64,000 bases of DNA from Bacteroides sp. (GTDB taxonomy: Bacteria; Bacteroidota; Bacteroidia; Bacteroidales; Bacteroidaceae), in assembly GCA_021201335.1 (NCBI GenBank), contig JAJQFD010000016.1, forward strand, positions 113,365-177,364, in the 5' to 3' direction. The notes below the pieces were generated by a model. It was not told the origin of the DNA, did not search any database, and saw nothing but the letters and a program-made list of their open reading frames with translations. Position 1 is the first letter of the stretch. The number at the start of each line of letters is the position of its first letter. Of this stretch, positions 1-8,764 are shown piece by piece. Position numbers and translations under genes: made by a program.

Positions 1-986
1 TTTTCCAGTAAAGCCCCTATCTGCCAAAAAATCATGGAGTTTTTATATTTCCCTAACGGAGCAATCCCTCCATCATAGATTGACTTCTGACGGTCGGGTA
101 TTACTTTATCAATATCAATTTGATTAACCATGCCTAGCCCTTTACATTTAGGGCATGCTCCTTGCGGTGAATTAAAAGAAAAATTATGAGGAGCCGGTTC
201 TTTGTAAGATAGTCCGGATACAGGAGACATCAGGCGTTTACTGTAATGCCGAACCGACATTGTGTTGGCATCTAAAATCATGATAAGTCCGTCTCCTTGT
301 TTCATGGCTGTGGCAACACTTTGCTTCAGGCGTTTATCGTCCTTTTCGTTTACAACCATTTTATCAATTACTACTTCAATATCATGGTTCTTGTAACGAT
401 CCAGCTTCATTCCATGCTTTATCTCCAAAACCTCTCCATCCACGCGTACATATAAATAACCTTTTTTCCGGACATTTTCAAAAAGTTCTTTATAGTGGCC
501 TTTACGGGTACGGACCAAAGGAGCAAGCATAAAAATCTTTTTTCCGTTGTACTCTTTAAGTATCAAATCGATAATTTGTTCCTCAGTATATTTCACCATT
601 TTTTCGCCCGACAGATAAGAAAAAGCTTCTCCTGCACGGGCAAATAATAGGCGTAAATAATCATAAATTTCGGTGGTAGTACCTACTGTGGAACGAGGGT
701 TACGATTAGTTGTTTTTTGTTCGATAGATATTACCGGACTAAGTCCTGTTATTTTGTCTACATCCGGCCTTTCAAGATTACCCAGAAAATTGCGGGCATA
801 TGCTGAAAATGTTTCAATATACCGTCGCTGGCCTTCAGCAAAAATTGTATCAAAAGCCAAAGAAGATTTACCACTTCCACTTAATCCGGTTATGACTGTT
901 AGGCTATTACGAGGTAGTTCTGCATCAATATTCTTTAGGTTGTGTACGCGCGCACCGTACACATTAATATATTCTGTTTCCTGCAT
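1..986 (-). CDS. uvrA: Excinuclease ABC subunit A, N-terminal part (runs off the left edge)
   Basis: UvrA is the damage-recognition ATPase of nucleotide excision repair. It works as a dimer that loads UvrB on damaged DNA. The minus strand reads from ATG at 986 into the window edge, about 328 codons of an expected ~940. Visible are MQETEYINVYGARVHNLKNI, the first Walker A (GLSGSGKSS, residues ~31-39), the UvrA signature FSAYARNFLG, TTEIYDYLRLLFARAG, and the start of the first zinc module (CPKCKGLGMV). The ORF track misses it because no stop is present. A -7-like TAATTTTG (complement of 1014-1021) lies just upstream. It is divergent from the LysM gene. Incomplete only because of the window boundary; no defect is seen in the part present. 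Confidence 0.98.
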   Translation of the reverse strand, partial: MQETEYINVYGARVHNLKNIDAELPRNSLTVITGLSGSGKSSLAFDTIFAEGQRRYIETFSAYARNFLGNLERPDVDKITGLSPVISIEQKTTNRNPRSTVGTTTEIYDYLRLLFARAGEAFSYLSGEKMVKYTEEQIIDLILKEYNGKKIFMLAPLVRTRKGHYKELFENVRKKGYLYVRVDGEVLEIKHGMKLDRYKNHDIEVVIDKMVVNEKDDKRLKQSVATAMKQGDGLIMILDANTMSVRHYSKRLMSPVSGLSYKEPAPHNFSFNSPQGACPKCKGLGMVNQIDIDKVIPDRQKSIYDGGIAPLGKYKNSMIFWQIGALLE

Positions 987-1093
987 TCTTTCTTATCTCT
1001 TTTTAATGGAATGCAAAATTAATATTTCCGCCTTAAATAAACTTCTAAAAAAAGAAGAATAAATCATTTATCAATTGAATATAATGCAAATTT

Positions 1094-1126
1094 TTTGTAA
1101 ATGTAATGAAAAAAATTATACCTTTG
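1094..1126 (+). promoter_or_regulatory. Bacteroides-type promoter for the first LysM gene
   Basis: TTTG at 1094-1097 and TACCTTTG at 1119-1126 are separated by 21 nt, matching the -33/-7 consensus of the Bacteroidota primary sigma factor. The start codon of the downstream gene is at 1181, giving a leader of about 48 nt. Confidence 0.75.
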
Positions 1127-1180
1127 CACATATCGTGAATTATAAGCAGAATGTTGTAAACACAAAAAATCTTAGCAAAA

Positions 1181-3001
1181 ATGAAAAGAAAAATGAAATG
1201 CCTACTGTATCTATTCTTTTTATGTTTTTATCCAGTAGTATCGCTTAGCGCACAAGACAATGAGAATGTCCAGACACATGTTGTTGGAAAAGGTGAAAGT
1301 CTTTATTCGATTGCGAATAAATACAAAGTAACACAAAGTGAAATTATTCGACTCAATCCGGGTAGCGACCAAAAGATTATTGCCGGAAGTCTTCTCAAGA
1401 TTCCTGCAAAAGCAGAGGAAACTGTTGCTGTAGCAGCTGTACAGGAGGAAATCTTTCATACTGTAAAGAGCGGTGAAACTCTTTATCGTTTGAGTGTAAC
1501 CTATAAGGTTCCTTCTGATAAGATTATTGAAGCTAATCCCGGTTTAACTGCTCAAACATTGAAAATTGGTGATAAAATTCGCATTCCGTCCTCTAATGTG
1601 CAAACCAGAGCAGCGGGTAATGAAGGCACCAATGTATTTGGAACTACAACTGTTTCTACCCGTGGAGTAACTCAAACGCCCAAATGTAAAGGCATGTATG
1701 TTACAGAAGACAAGGAAACATTGTATAGCATTAGTCGTAAATTCTCTGTAAGTGTTGAAGAATTGGTAGAAGCCAATCCTGAACTGGAAGATGGTGGCGT
1801 TAAGCCCAATCAGAATTTGTGTATTCCTTATACAAAAAAAGAATTAGAAGAAATCCAAAAGGCGGCGGCTCCTATAGCCAGCCACCAGCTTCAGCAAACA
1901 ATAGACAAAGAGGTATACCAGACATTAACTATTAAAACAGCAATTATCCTTCCTGCTGCTTCAAGCGATCAGGCAGAATCAGATAAAAGAGTAGAGTTCT
2001 ATAAGGGTTTTGTACAAGCAATTGATAGTTTGAAAAGTCAAAATATCCCCGTCGACTTATATGTTTATAATGTAGCCAATGATGCTGAATCTATTTATCC
2101 CATTCTTGCCAAAGAAGAATTAAAGCAAATGAATATCATTTTCGCACCTTTATATGAAATGCATATTAAGCCTTTAGCTATGTTTTCCGACGAAAATGAC
2201 ATAAAATTAGTAATACCTTTTGTTGCAGATAATAGCACTCTCTCTGAGAATCCGAACATTTATTTACTAAATGCTCCGCAATCTTATGTATACTCAGAGG
2301 TTTATGATAATTTCATCAAACAGTTCCCCAACTCAAATGTAATTATCCTAGATGGACTAACTGCGGATAAAGACAAAGGAGAATTTATAAATGGTCTTCG
2401 ATTAGAATTAAACATGAAGGAAGTTCCTACACAAACCATTAGTGGGGATATTTCATTGGATGTATTAAAATCAGCACTCCGCTCTGATAAAAAGAATGTG
2501 TTTATACCCACTAGTAGTAATAGCTTTGCCTTAAATAAAGTTATGCCTCAGTTACAATCTTTGATGAAAGAGTATCCAACCTATAATATCCATTTATTCG
2601 GATATCCGGAATGGCAAAGTTATTCAGATAAGAGCCTTAATAATTTGTTCGACTTAAATACATATATCTATTCGTCCTACTATACAGATCATTATTTGCC
2701 GACCAATAAATACGAAAATTCTTTTCATAAATGGTATATGACAGAAATGAAAAGAATCTATCCTACTCCATCCAGTTTAGGATTTGATTCAGGCTATTAT
2801 TTCCTTAGTGGATTGGAAAAATATGGAAAGGATTTAGAGTACAATCTTACAAAAATAAACTCCGATAAACTTCAGACCGGATTTAACTTTGAACGGGTAA
2901 GTAACCTGGGAGGATATATCAATAAGGATGTCTTTTTTGTACATTACACAAAAGAAAATACTGGATTAACCCGGTTGAATTTAGAAAAACCTAGTAAATA
3001 A
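1181..3001 (+). CDS. Secreted triple-LysM protein with a periplasmic-binding-like C-terminal domain
   Basis: A 606-aa exported protein. A signal peptide (residues 1-24, ending SLSA|QD) is followed by three LysM modules at about 33-75, 93-136 and 172-217 (GESLYSIANKYKV, GETLYRLSVTYKV, KETLYSISRKFSV), which bind peptidoglycan glycan chains. From about residue 250 the protein looks like a type I periplasmic-binding fold (IKTAIILPA..., KEELKQMNIIFAPLYE, LFGYPEWQSY), the fold of Leu/Ile/Val-binding proteins, without an ABC transporter nearby. The likely site is the periplasm, attached to peptidoglycan. A close paralogue lies immediately downstream, sharing the same domain order and many identical stretches. 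The ligand of the C-terminal domain is unknown. The domain calls are mine from sequence; no search was run. Confidence 0.85.
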   Translation: MKRKMKCLLYLFFLCFYPVVSLSAQDNENVQTHVVGKGESLYSIANKYKVTQSEIIRLNPGSDQKIIAGSLLKIPAKAEETVAVAAVQEEIFHTVKSGETLYRLSVTYKVPSDKIIEANPGLTAQTLKIGDKIRIPSSNVQTRAAGNEGTNVFGTTTVSTRGVTQTPKCKGMYVTEDKETLYSISRKFSVSVEELVEANPELEDGGVKPNQNLCIPYTKKELEEIQKAAAPIASHQLQQTIDKEVYQTLTIKTAIILPAASSDQAESDKRVEFYKGFVQAIDSLKSQNIPVDLYVYNVANDAESIYPILAKEELKQMNIIFAPLYEMHIKPLAMFSDENDIKLVIPFVADNSTLSENPNIYLLNAPQSYVYSEVYDNFIKQFPNSNVIILDGLTADKDKGEFINGLRLELNMKEVPTQTISGDISLDVLKSALRSDKKNVFIPTSSNSFALNKVMPQLQSLMKEYPTYNIHLFGYPEWQSYSDKSLNNLFDLNTYIYSSYYTDHYLPTNKYENSFHKWYMTEMKRIYPTPSSLGFDSGYYFLSGLEKYGKDLEYNLTKINSDKLQTGFNFERVSNLGGYINKDVFFVHYTKENTGLTRLNLEKPSK

Positions 3002-3070
3002 TTTATTTTTTCTTTAATAGGTAACACAGTATTCTTAACAAATAATTATGCAAATATTTAGCAGAATTTG

Positions 3071-3078
3071 TACCTTTG
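3071..3078 (+). promoter_or_regulatory. -7 element before the second LysM gene
   Basis: TACCTTTG matches TAnnTTTG exactly and ends 36 nt before the ATG at 3115. A clear -33 TTTG is not present at the right distance, so the paralogue may have a weaker promoter of its own. Confidence 0.5.
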
Positions 3079-3114
3079 CAACCATTACTATTTATAACGC
3101 ATAAATTATTTTAA

Positions 3115-4893
3115 ATGAAATATATCAGGTATATTTTAGTTTTATTTTTTATAAGCTATACATCCTTAGCAACCATAACAGCACAAGAAAGTACTAATTA
3201 TTTCCTGCATACCATTGAAAGAGGTCAAAGCCTGCATTCAATCTCTAGTATGTATGGAGTAAACAAAGAAGATATTATTCGTCTGAATCCGGGTTGTGAA
3301 GAAAAGATATATGCCGGTCATACATTAAAAATACCTCAAAATAAAGGTCCGCAAACTTTAAAAGAAATCTTTCATACAATACAACCCGGAGAGACGCTTT
3401 ACCGCCTCTCTGTGAAGTACAATGTCCCGGTGAAAGATATCATAGAAGAAAATCCTGGATTAAGCGCTAATAATTTTAAAATCGGAGAAGTAGTTCGTAT
3501 ACCCTCACCTAAAGAAACAATTGTTGAAGCGGAAATCGCCCCCATTGCTCAAATAACGGAGGAGGTTAAACCTCGATGCCGGGATATGCATAAGGTAAAG
3601 CGAAAAGAAACAATTTTCAGCATAAGCCGACAATATAATATCAGCGAGAAAGCATTGAAAGACGCTAATCCTGAATTAGTAAAAGGAATGAAAAAAGGAC
3701 AACTTATTTGTATTCCTTATCCTCAAGAAGAACGACAGACTGCAATAGTTGAAGAGAATATCATTAATGCTCCATCCAATTCTCAATTATTTAGAGAATC
3801 ACAGGAAGCCATTAAAAAGATACCTATAATTAAAGCTGCCATTATTCTACCATTCTCACCGGAAGGTGTTCGTCGATCAGAATCAACACGAATGATCGAG
3901 TTCTATGAAGGTTTCCTACTAGCTGTGGATAGTTTGAAAAGACAAGGAGTGTCTTTAGACTTGCATGTTTTTGATTCTGGAAATGAAAATAAGTCTATAG
4001 CGCCTATTCTGGCAAAGGAAGAATTAAAGCAAATGCATCTTATTATAGGCCCCTTGTACCAGCAACATATCAAACCGTTGTCAGATTTCGCGGATCTGCA
4101 TAATATACGTTTGGTCATTCCCTTTACCTCTAAGGATAACGAAGTTTTCCAAAATCCCAATATATATCAGGTAAACACACCACAATCTTACTTATATTCT
4201 GAAGTATATTCTCATTTTCTTTATCAATTTGCTAAATCAAATGTAATTTTCCTCCAAGGTGCTACAGCAAATAACGAAGATAAAGTTGATTTTGTAAATA
4301 GCCTACGATTGGAATTGACTAAAAAGGGAATACCTTCACAAACAATTTATAATATAAATTCAGATAATCTTAAAGCTGCTTTACATAGCGATAAAGAAAA
4401 TGTATTCATTCCAACTTCCGCTAGTGATCTGGCTCTGATAAAGTTAATTCCCCAATTAACCTTATTGCACAATAATAATCCCAATTATAAAATTAGTTTT
4501 TTCGGATACCCGGAGTGGCAAACTTATACAAAGGATCATCTGGATAGTTTTTTTGAACTGAATACCTATTTCTATTCTTCATTCTACACGAATAACTTAT
4601 TACCATCAGCCATCAATTTCATCCAAAAATATCACCGCTGGTACTCCAAAGAAATGGCCAATACTTATCCTAAATATGGAATGCTTGGATTCGATATCGG
4701 TTATTTCTTCCTGAAAGGTCTTTCTACTTATGGTACTGGCTTTGAGAATAATTTAATGAAAATGGATTTAACTCCAATCCAGACTGGTTTTAAATTTGAA
4801 CGGGCTAATAACTGGGGAGGATTCATTAATAAAAAAGTATTCTTCATTAATTTTACGACTAACTACGAGTTACTTAAATTGGATTTTGACTAA
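3115..4893 (+). CDS. Secreted triple-LysM protein, tandem paralogue
   Basis: 592 aa, with the same architecture as the gene before it: a signal peptide (to about residue 24), LysM modules at roughly 31-73, 87-130 and 159-204, then the periplasmic-binding-like domain (IKAAIILPFSP, LIIGPLYQQHIKPLSDF, FFGYPEWQTYT). Shared blocks with the upstream copy include KEELKQM, the NTPQSYLYSEVYS/NAPQSYVYSEVYD pair and the GFKFERANNWGGFINK/GFNFERVSNLGGYINK ending, so this is a tandem duplication that has since diverged. The gap to the previous gene is 113 nt and contains a -7 element. Only 21 nt separate it from the downstream barrel gene, suggesting co-transcription. Exact role unknown. Confidence 0.85.
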   Translation: MKYIRYILVLFFISYTSLATITAQESTNYFLHTIERGQSLHSISSMYGVNKEDIIRLNPGCEEKIYAGHTLKIPQNKGPQTLKEIFHTIQPGETLYRLSVKYNVPVKDIIEENPGLSANNFKIGEVVRIPSPKETIVEAEIAPIAQITEEVKPRCRDMHKVKRKETIFSISRQYNISEKALKDANPELVKGMKKGQLICIPYPQEERQTAIVEENIINAPSNSQLFRESQEAIKKIPIIKAAIILPFSPEGVRRSESTRMIEFYEGFLLAVDSLKRQGVSLDLHVFDSGNENKSIAPILAKEELKQMHLIIGPLYQQHIKPLSDFADLHNIRLVIPFTSKDNEVFQNPNIYQVNTPQSYLYSEVYSHFLYQFAKSNVIFLQGATANNEDKVDFVNSLRLELTKKGIPSQTIYNINSDNLKAALHSDKENVFIPTSASDLALIKLIPQLTLLHNNNPNYKISFFGYPEWQTYTKDHLDSFFELNTYFYSSFYTNNLLPSAINFIQKYHRWYSKEMANTYPKYGMLGFDIGYFFLKGLSTYGTGFENNLMKMDLTPIQTGFKFERANNWGGFINKKVFFINFTTNYELLKLDFD

Positions 4894-4914
4894 ATAGTAA
4901 TTGCCCAGAAACAA

Positions 4915-5601
4915 ATGAAATCATCGCATTTAATTCCCGCTATATTTCTCTTATTTCTTTTAATAAGTTTATCTTCCAACGCTCAGGTCGGAGAATTAAG
5001 AAATAACCTGTCAATAGGTTTTAATGGAGGTGTAAACTTAAACAATGTCTCTTTTGCCCCAACAAGTATCAAACAGAAGGGATTAATGGGATTTGGAGGT
5101 GGATTTACTATGCGTTATATTTCTGAAAAATATTTTGCTATGATCTGTGGTATTCAAATCGAGTTAAATTATACACAACGCGGCTGGGAAGAAGAAATAG
5201 AAAATTCTACGGATACTTACAGCCGTAATATGAATTACCTAGAAATACCATTTCTGGCACATTTAGCTTTTGGACGAGAAAGGGGAGCGCGAGCTTTCAT
5301 AAACCTGGGACCTCAATTTAGCTTTTTGCTAAATGAGAAAGAAAATTTCAGTAATTCCTGGGATCCATCTAACCGATTGAGCGATCAGTATAATAAGAAA
5401 GCAGAAAGGATGTTTGACTATGGAATAATGGGAGGCTTGGGATTAGAGATCAGAACAGGTGCTGGTAACTTTCTCCTGGAAGGGAGATATTATTTCGGTT
5501 TGGCCGATTTCTTTAATAATTCAAAGAAAGACCCGTTTAGCCGTTCAGCTCATTCAGTAATTATGGGCAGATTGACTTATTTATTTGACTTAAAAAAATA
5601 A
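4915..5601 (+). CDS. PorT-like outer-membrane beta-barrel protein
   Basis: 228 aa with a signal peptide (residues 1-23, SLSSNA|QV) and alternating aromatic/glycine-rich strands characteristic of the OMP_b-brl_2/PorT family (LSIGFNGGVNLNNVSF, MGFGGGFTMRY, FLLEGRYYFGLADFF, MGRLTYLFDLKK). The final hydrophobic strand ends near the C-terminus, as expected for BAM-dependent insertion. The family includes PorT of the type IX secretion system, but small barrels of this kind have many roles and no T9SS genes are seen here. It follows the two LysM genes at short spacing, so a link between wall binding and an OM barrel is plausible but inferred. The last codons lie inside a perfect inverted repeat that probably terminates transcription. 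Confidence 0.8.
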   Translation: MKSSHLIPAIFLLFLLISLSSNAQVGELRNNLSIGFNGGVNLNNVSFAPTSIKQKGLMGFGGGFTMRYISEKYFAMICGIQIELNYTQRGWEEEIENSTDTYSRNMNYLEIPFLAHLAFGRERGARAFINLGPQFSFLLNEKENFSNSWDPSNRLSDQYNKKAERMFDYGIMGGLGLEIRTGAGNFLLEGRYYFGLADFFNNSKKDPFSRSAHSVIMGRLTYLFDLKK

Positions 5602-5611
5602 ATAAGTCAAT
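5571..5611. terminator. Bidirectional terminator overlapping the end of the barrel gene
   Basis: A 16-nt perfect inverted repeat pairs 5571-5586 with 5596-5611 around a 9-nt loop. The left arm is coding sequence (LTYLF) and the stop codon lies in the right arm. Convergent genes meet here, so it can serve both strands. Confidence 0.65.
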
Positions 5612-5623
5612 CTATATAAGAAT

Positions 5624-6421
5624 CTAATTTCTCTGCCCTTTATATTCTTTTAGAATCACACGGGTACTTCCTATTTTAAGTTTTGAATCAATCCGCACAG
5701 GAATTCGATTTAGATCATTCGTTATAAAGACTTTCATTGCTTCATCTTTGTCTGCAAAAGCATCTGCATTCATCATCATTACGAGTTTAATACAATTGTA
5801 TTCTCTCCCATCGTTTGCTTTCATATTCTCTATGCCATGGTGTTCTATATCCATGGTTACCTTCCTCCTGCCAGCAAAAAAAGACACAGTTGCTTTATCT
5901 CCCTTGACCATGTTATCATAATCAAGCGTACGTGCATAATATAAAATACTTAATACATCATACATACAACTATTAGCAACATGCAAAGTATCATATCTCA
6001 ATTTTCCATTTCGGTTATTTATATTTCTAACTGAGACTTTTCCATCCGGATGATAAGTATATGTAGCGCGTTCGATCGTATGATCTTTGCCTTCATGTGC
6101 ATCCTTCGTATACGCCAGTGGTACAATGTCCTTTGTCATGTAGGCATTAATGGTATCCGATACTGAAATAATTGATTTCGCAAATCCAGAAGAACGTCCA
6201 ATAAGAGTGGCTTGATAGACATTTTTGCCATTATACATTGAGTTATTAATACTTAAAGAAGATGAACCGGCTTTCGTATAAAGAATGCCATATTTAAAAT
6301 ACATATCATATAGCAATACTTCTCCTTCTTGAAAATTGTTATTCTTAATCTCACATTGTGCCTTTAGCCCTAAAGGGAGCAATAACATACCCAGTAAATA
6401 AAGTAGCGAATTCTTTCTCAT
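5624..6421 (-). CDS. DUF3108 domain-containing exported protein
   Basis: The ORF track starts at 6493, but the signal peptide begins at Met-25 (MRKNSLLYLLGMLLLPLGLKA|Q), so I place the start at ATG 6421, giving 265 aa. The mature part shows the DUF3108 pattern: FQEGEVLLYDMYFKYG near the N-terminus, KAGSSSLSI, SGFAKSIISVSDTINAYM and the C-terminal FITNDLNRIPVRIDSKLKIG. These proteins are periplasmic or outer-membrane associated in Bacteroidota and have no established biochemical function. Convergent with the barrel gene and separated by about 190 nt from the FHA gene upstream on the same strand. Confidence 0.85.
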   Translation of the reverse strand: MRKNSLLYLLGMLLLPLGLKAQCEIKNNNFQEGEVLLYDMYFKYGILYTKAGSSSLSINNSMYNGKNVYQATLIGRSSGFAKSIISVSDTINAYMTKDIVPLAYTKDAHEGKDHTIERATYTYHPDGKVSVRNINNRNGKLRYDTLHVANSCMYDVLSILYYARTLDYDNMVKGDKATVSFFAGRRKVTMDIEHHGIENMKANDGREYNCIKLVMMMNADAFADKDEAMKVFITNDLNRIPVRIDSKLKIGSTRVILKEYKGQRN

Positions 6422-6607
6422 TGATTTAGTTATTAAATGCATATTAACATTTATCTCATTATATATTATGATATATAACAACAAATGAAGCAAAGCACCA
6501 TTAACACAAATATACTAAATAAATTGACTGGTGTGAAGAAGCGCCTCAAAAACTAACAGTTAATATGTTTAATTAGGAATAGTAAATGTTTTGTGAAGAA
6601 GCTGGAA

Positions 6608-7138
6608 TTACCTTTCCGGTACTCGTAAAATTAACGTGGTAGCTCCTATTGTAATAATAGCCCCGTCATCAATACGAATACGATCTTTTTCTCCTAAGAT
6701 TTCATTCATTAAAAAAGTTCCCGTTAGGCTATTAGCATCCCTAAGAGTGAAAACTGGAATTCCACCTTGTTGATTACCTTTTACATTAATAATGCAATGG
6801 CGTCGGTCCATGCTCATATCTCCCGTTTCTATAGGGGTATTTATCACCGTACCTACACATCGGCGACCAATTATATTATCACCTTCAGCCAGTGGAATAA
6901 CTTGTTTGTAACCAAAAACATTTTCAATCACAATAATACTTCCAAATTCATTTTGGATAGCGGTTTCATTCAATTTCTCTTCTTCTTTACGAGGAACTTT
7001 TACAATAGATTTACCAATTCGTATGCTAAATTGTTTCCCACAATGCTCACACGTAAATACAAGAGACTGTCCATCGGAGTATTTGGTTTCATCAAATGAT
7101 AGGTAATTCTCACATTTGGGGCAAAGTATTCTTTTCAT
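6608..7138 (-). CDS. Zinc-ribbon/FHA domain protein
   Basis: 176 aa. The N-terminus holds two CxxC knuckles (CPKC at 6-9, CEHC at ~30-33), an MJ0042-like zinc ribbon. Residues ~85-172 form a forkhead-associated domain (IIGRR, MSMDRRHC with the conserved S-x-x-H-like region, NSLTGTFLMN, DGAIITIG). FHA domains bind phosphothreonine peptides; no Ser/Thr kinase is encoded nearby. It is cytoplasmic, with no signal peptide or membrane segment. The stop codon of the upstream HU-SPOR gene is 10 nt before its start, so the two are likely co-transcribed. Confidence 0.85.
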   Translation of the reverse strand: MKRILCPKCENYLSFDETKYSDGQSLVFTCEHCGKQFSIRIGKSIVKVPRKEEEKLNETAIQNEFGSIIVIENVFGYKQVIPLAEGDNIIGRRCVGTVINTPIETGDMSMDRRHCIINVKGNQQGGIPVFTLRDANSLTGTFLMNEILGEKDRIRIDDGAIITIGATTLILRVPER

Positions 7139-7148
7139 TCAGAAGGGT

Positions 7149-8265
7149 TTACTTTTTATTTGTCAATAACCATGCGTCTTTATAACGGTCCAACTGACGA
7201 ATATTTTTCAATTCCATATTCGCTTCTTCCCGACTATAACAGGATTTGATACTGACTCTTATTCTGCCATTGCCCGATAAAACTTTGGCATCTTCATATC
7301 CTTCTTCCTTTAATTTCTTAACGATTTCTTCACCGTCTTTTTCTCTAGCAACACTTGCTATAATTATATAATATGGAGGAGCCTTAACTTTTATTTCCTT
7401 TGTAGTCTTGGGCTGTACTTTCGACTGGTCAATATCTTCTTCCTCTTCTACACCCGAAACTTCTTGTCCAGGATCTGTTGTCGCAGGCTTAATCTGGTCC
7501 ACAATGTCCGTATCCGCTATTAATTCATTCCCGTAAACAGAATTTGTTTTTACTTTCAGAATATTATTTCTTTCAACAATGGTTTCTTCTCCCACCAAAG
7601 TAGTCAATAAAGATTGTTTCTCAATTTTCTCAAAAAGATCAGCAGGCATTAGCTGTGCGTAATTGATTCTTTCAATCTCCGTATTCTCTATTGGAGTGGA
7701 AAATGAGAAGAATAATATAATGGCAATCATAGCAGCAACAGTATTATGCAACCAGGCACGATTAATCCTGATTTCATAATGCTTTTTAGATTCCGACGCA
7801 GATATAGGAGCAGATATCTTTTTCGGAAAATGTTTTTTCAAGTCCTTCAGTTCCACCATTTCAAAACTCTCCAATCCGTAAAATGAAGGCGAAATTACTT
7901 TATCATTGTATGGATGAAAAGTATATGAACCATTGATTAAATAATTCAACTCGCCAATATTAAGTAATTCAATTTTACCTTTCTGATGAAGCGTATATAT
8001 CAATTCTTCAACATCTTTATTTACCAACTGTGAAGCTTGTGTAAAATCAATGTTATATGTTTTCATATAGGATTGTGCCAAAATCCCATCATTCATTTTT
8101 AATTGTGGGTTGAACCCAATCGTCCGACACGGAGGCAAAAAAAACACGTTCCTCCTTGCACCATCTGGCGGATGCATTATGCGTTACAAAACCTCCAAAT
8201 CCAGGTAAGATAACACAATCATTTTCCAACAATAAAAGTTCGATATGTCGAGCTAAGTCAATCAT
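7149..8265 (-). pseudogene. HU-CCDC81/SPOR domain protein, interrupted by a +1 frameshift
   Basis: The track shows only 7149..8177 with an implausible N-terminus. Reading upstream in another frame gives a proper start at ATG 8265 (MIDLARHIELLLLENDCVIL, then PGFGGFVTHN). This joins FLPPCRTIGFNPQLKMNDG if one T is removed from a run of eight T on the coding strand (A8 at 8137-8144). Corrected length is about 371 aa. Domains: two bacterial CCDC81-type HU-like domains (~1-60 and ~65-135), one membrane segment (TVAAMIAIILFFSF), and a C-terminal SPOR domain (PPYYIIIASVAREKDGEE...) that binds denuded peptidoglycan glycan strands. The topology implies cytoplasmic DNA- or nucleoid-facing and periplasmic wall-facing halves. 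It could be a true pseudogene, a sequencing/assembly indel, or a gene rescued by slippage. The gene is co-directional with the FHA gene. Confidence 0.85.
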
Positions 8266-8268
8266 ATT

Positions 8269-8302
8269 GCAAAATTAAGAGAATAATTCTGAATTTTGCA
8301 AG
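8269..8302 (-). promoter_or_regulatory. Promoter with an overlapping long palindrome upstream of the HU-SPOR gene
   Basis: On the minus strand TAATTTTG (complement of 8270-8277) fits the -7 box, and a CTTG (complement of 8299-8302) sits 21 nt upstream in place of TTTG. The same bases form a nested palindrome: GCAAAATT at 8269-8276 pairs with AATTTTGC at 8292-8299, and AGAAT/ATTCT lies inside it. The -7 box is only about 4 nt from the ATG at 8265, so transcription may start almost at the start codon. Confidence 0.45.
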
Positions 8303-8734
8303 AAATAAACAGATTATTATTCAAATTTTGTTCTTCTTTATTTAGTAGAGTTATTACTGAGTATTTTCGAAAAATAAGAATTCCGATCGAATGATACCGT
8401 AATTTTATTCGGATTGAACTTTAATTTGAACTGAATACAACCGTCATTTTGAAGCAAACAAACTGGAATTTATTCTTCAAAACAGTGCTGTTTTAATTAA
8501 ATACCATTATTAGAGAGCTCTACTATCTTCAGATTTCAACTCTTGAATACCATTTTTTCAAAGATGTTGAGTTATTGAAACAGGTGGTTTAACAATATAC
8601 AGTGTTAAATTTTGAAAGAGTGAAAACAACCTTGAAAAGTCTTAGATATTGTCTCTTAATTATATAGTGGAGAAATTAAATATATTAAACGAAATGGATT
8701 GTCCGGCTTCATATTTAATATAAAAATTTAGTTG
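8303..8734. other. Intergenic region before ugd, no gene recognised
   Basis: AT-rich, with no ORF on either strand. It holds small inverted repeats: AAAACAG-tg-CTGTTTT at 8479-8494, and TTTAACA...TGTTAAA near 8588-8610. A weak -7-like TATATTTA at 8735-8742 precedes the ugd start. Nothing else can be supported. Confidence 0.5.
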
Positions 8735-8764
8735 TATATTTACGCCAAACTTAAACATCTTAAA

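Noticed and set aside
673-1062. 129-aa plus-strand ORF
   Set aside because: It lies antisense to uvrA, whose minus-strand reading shows clear UvrA motifs. Shadow ORF.
8732-8764. TTG start of ugd used by the ORF track
   Set aside because: The conserved N-terminus MKIAIVGTGYVG begins at ATG 8765; the extra 11 residues overlap a promoter-like sequence.
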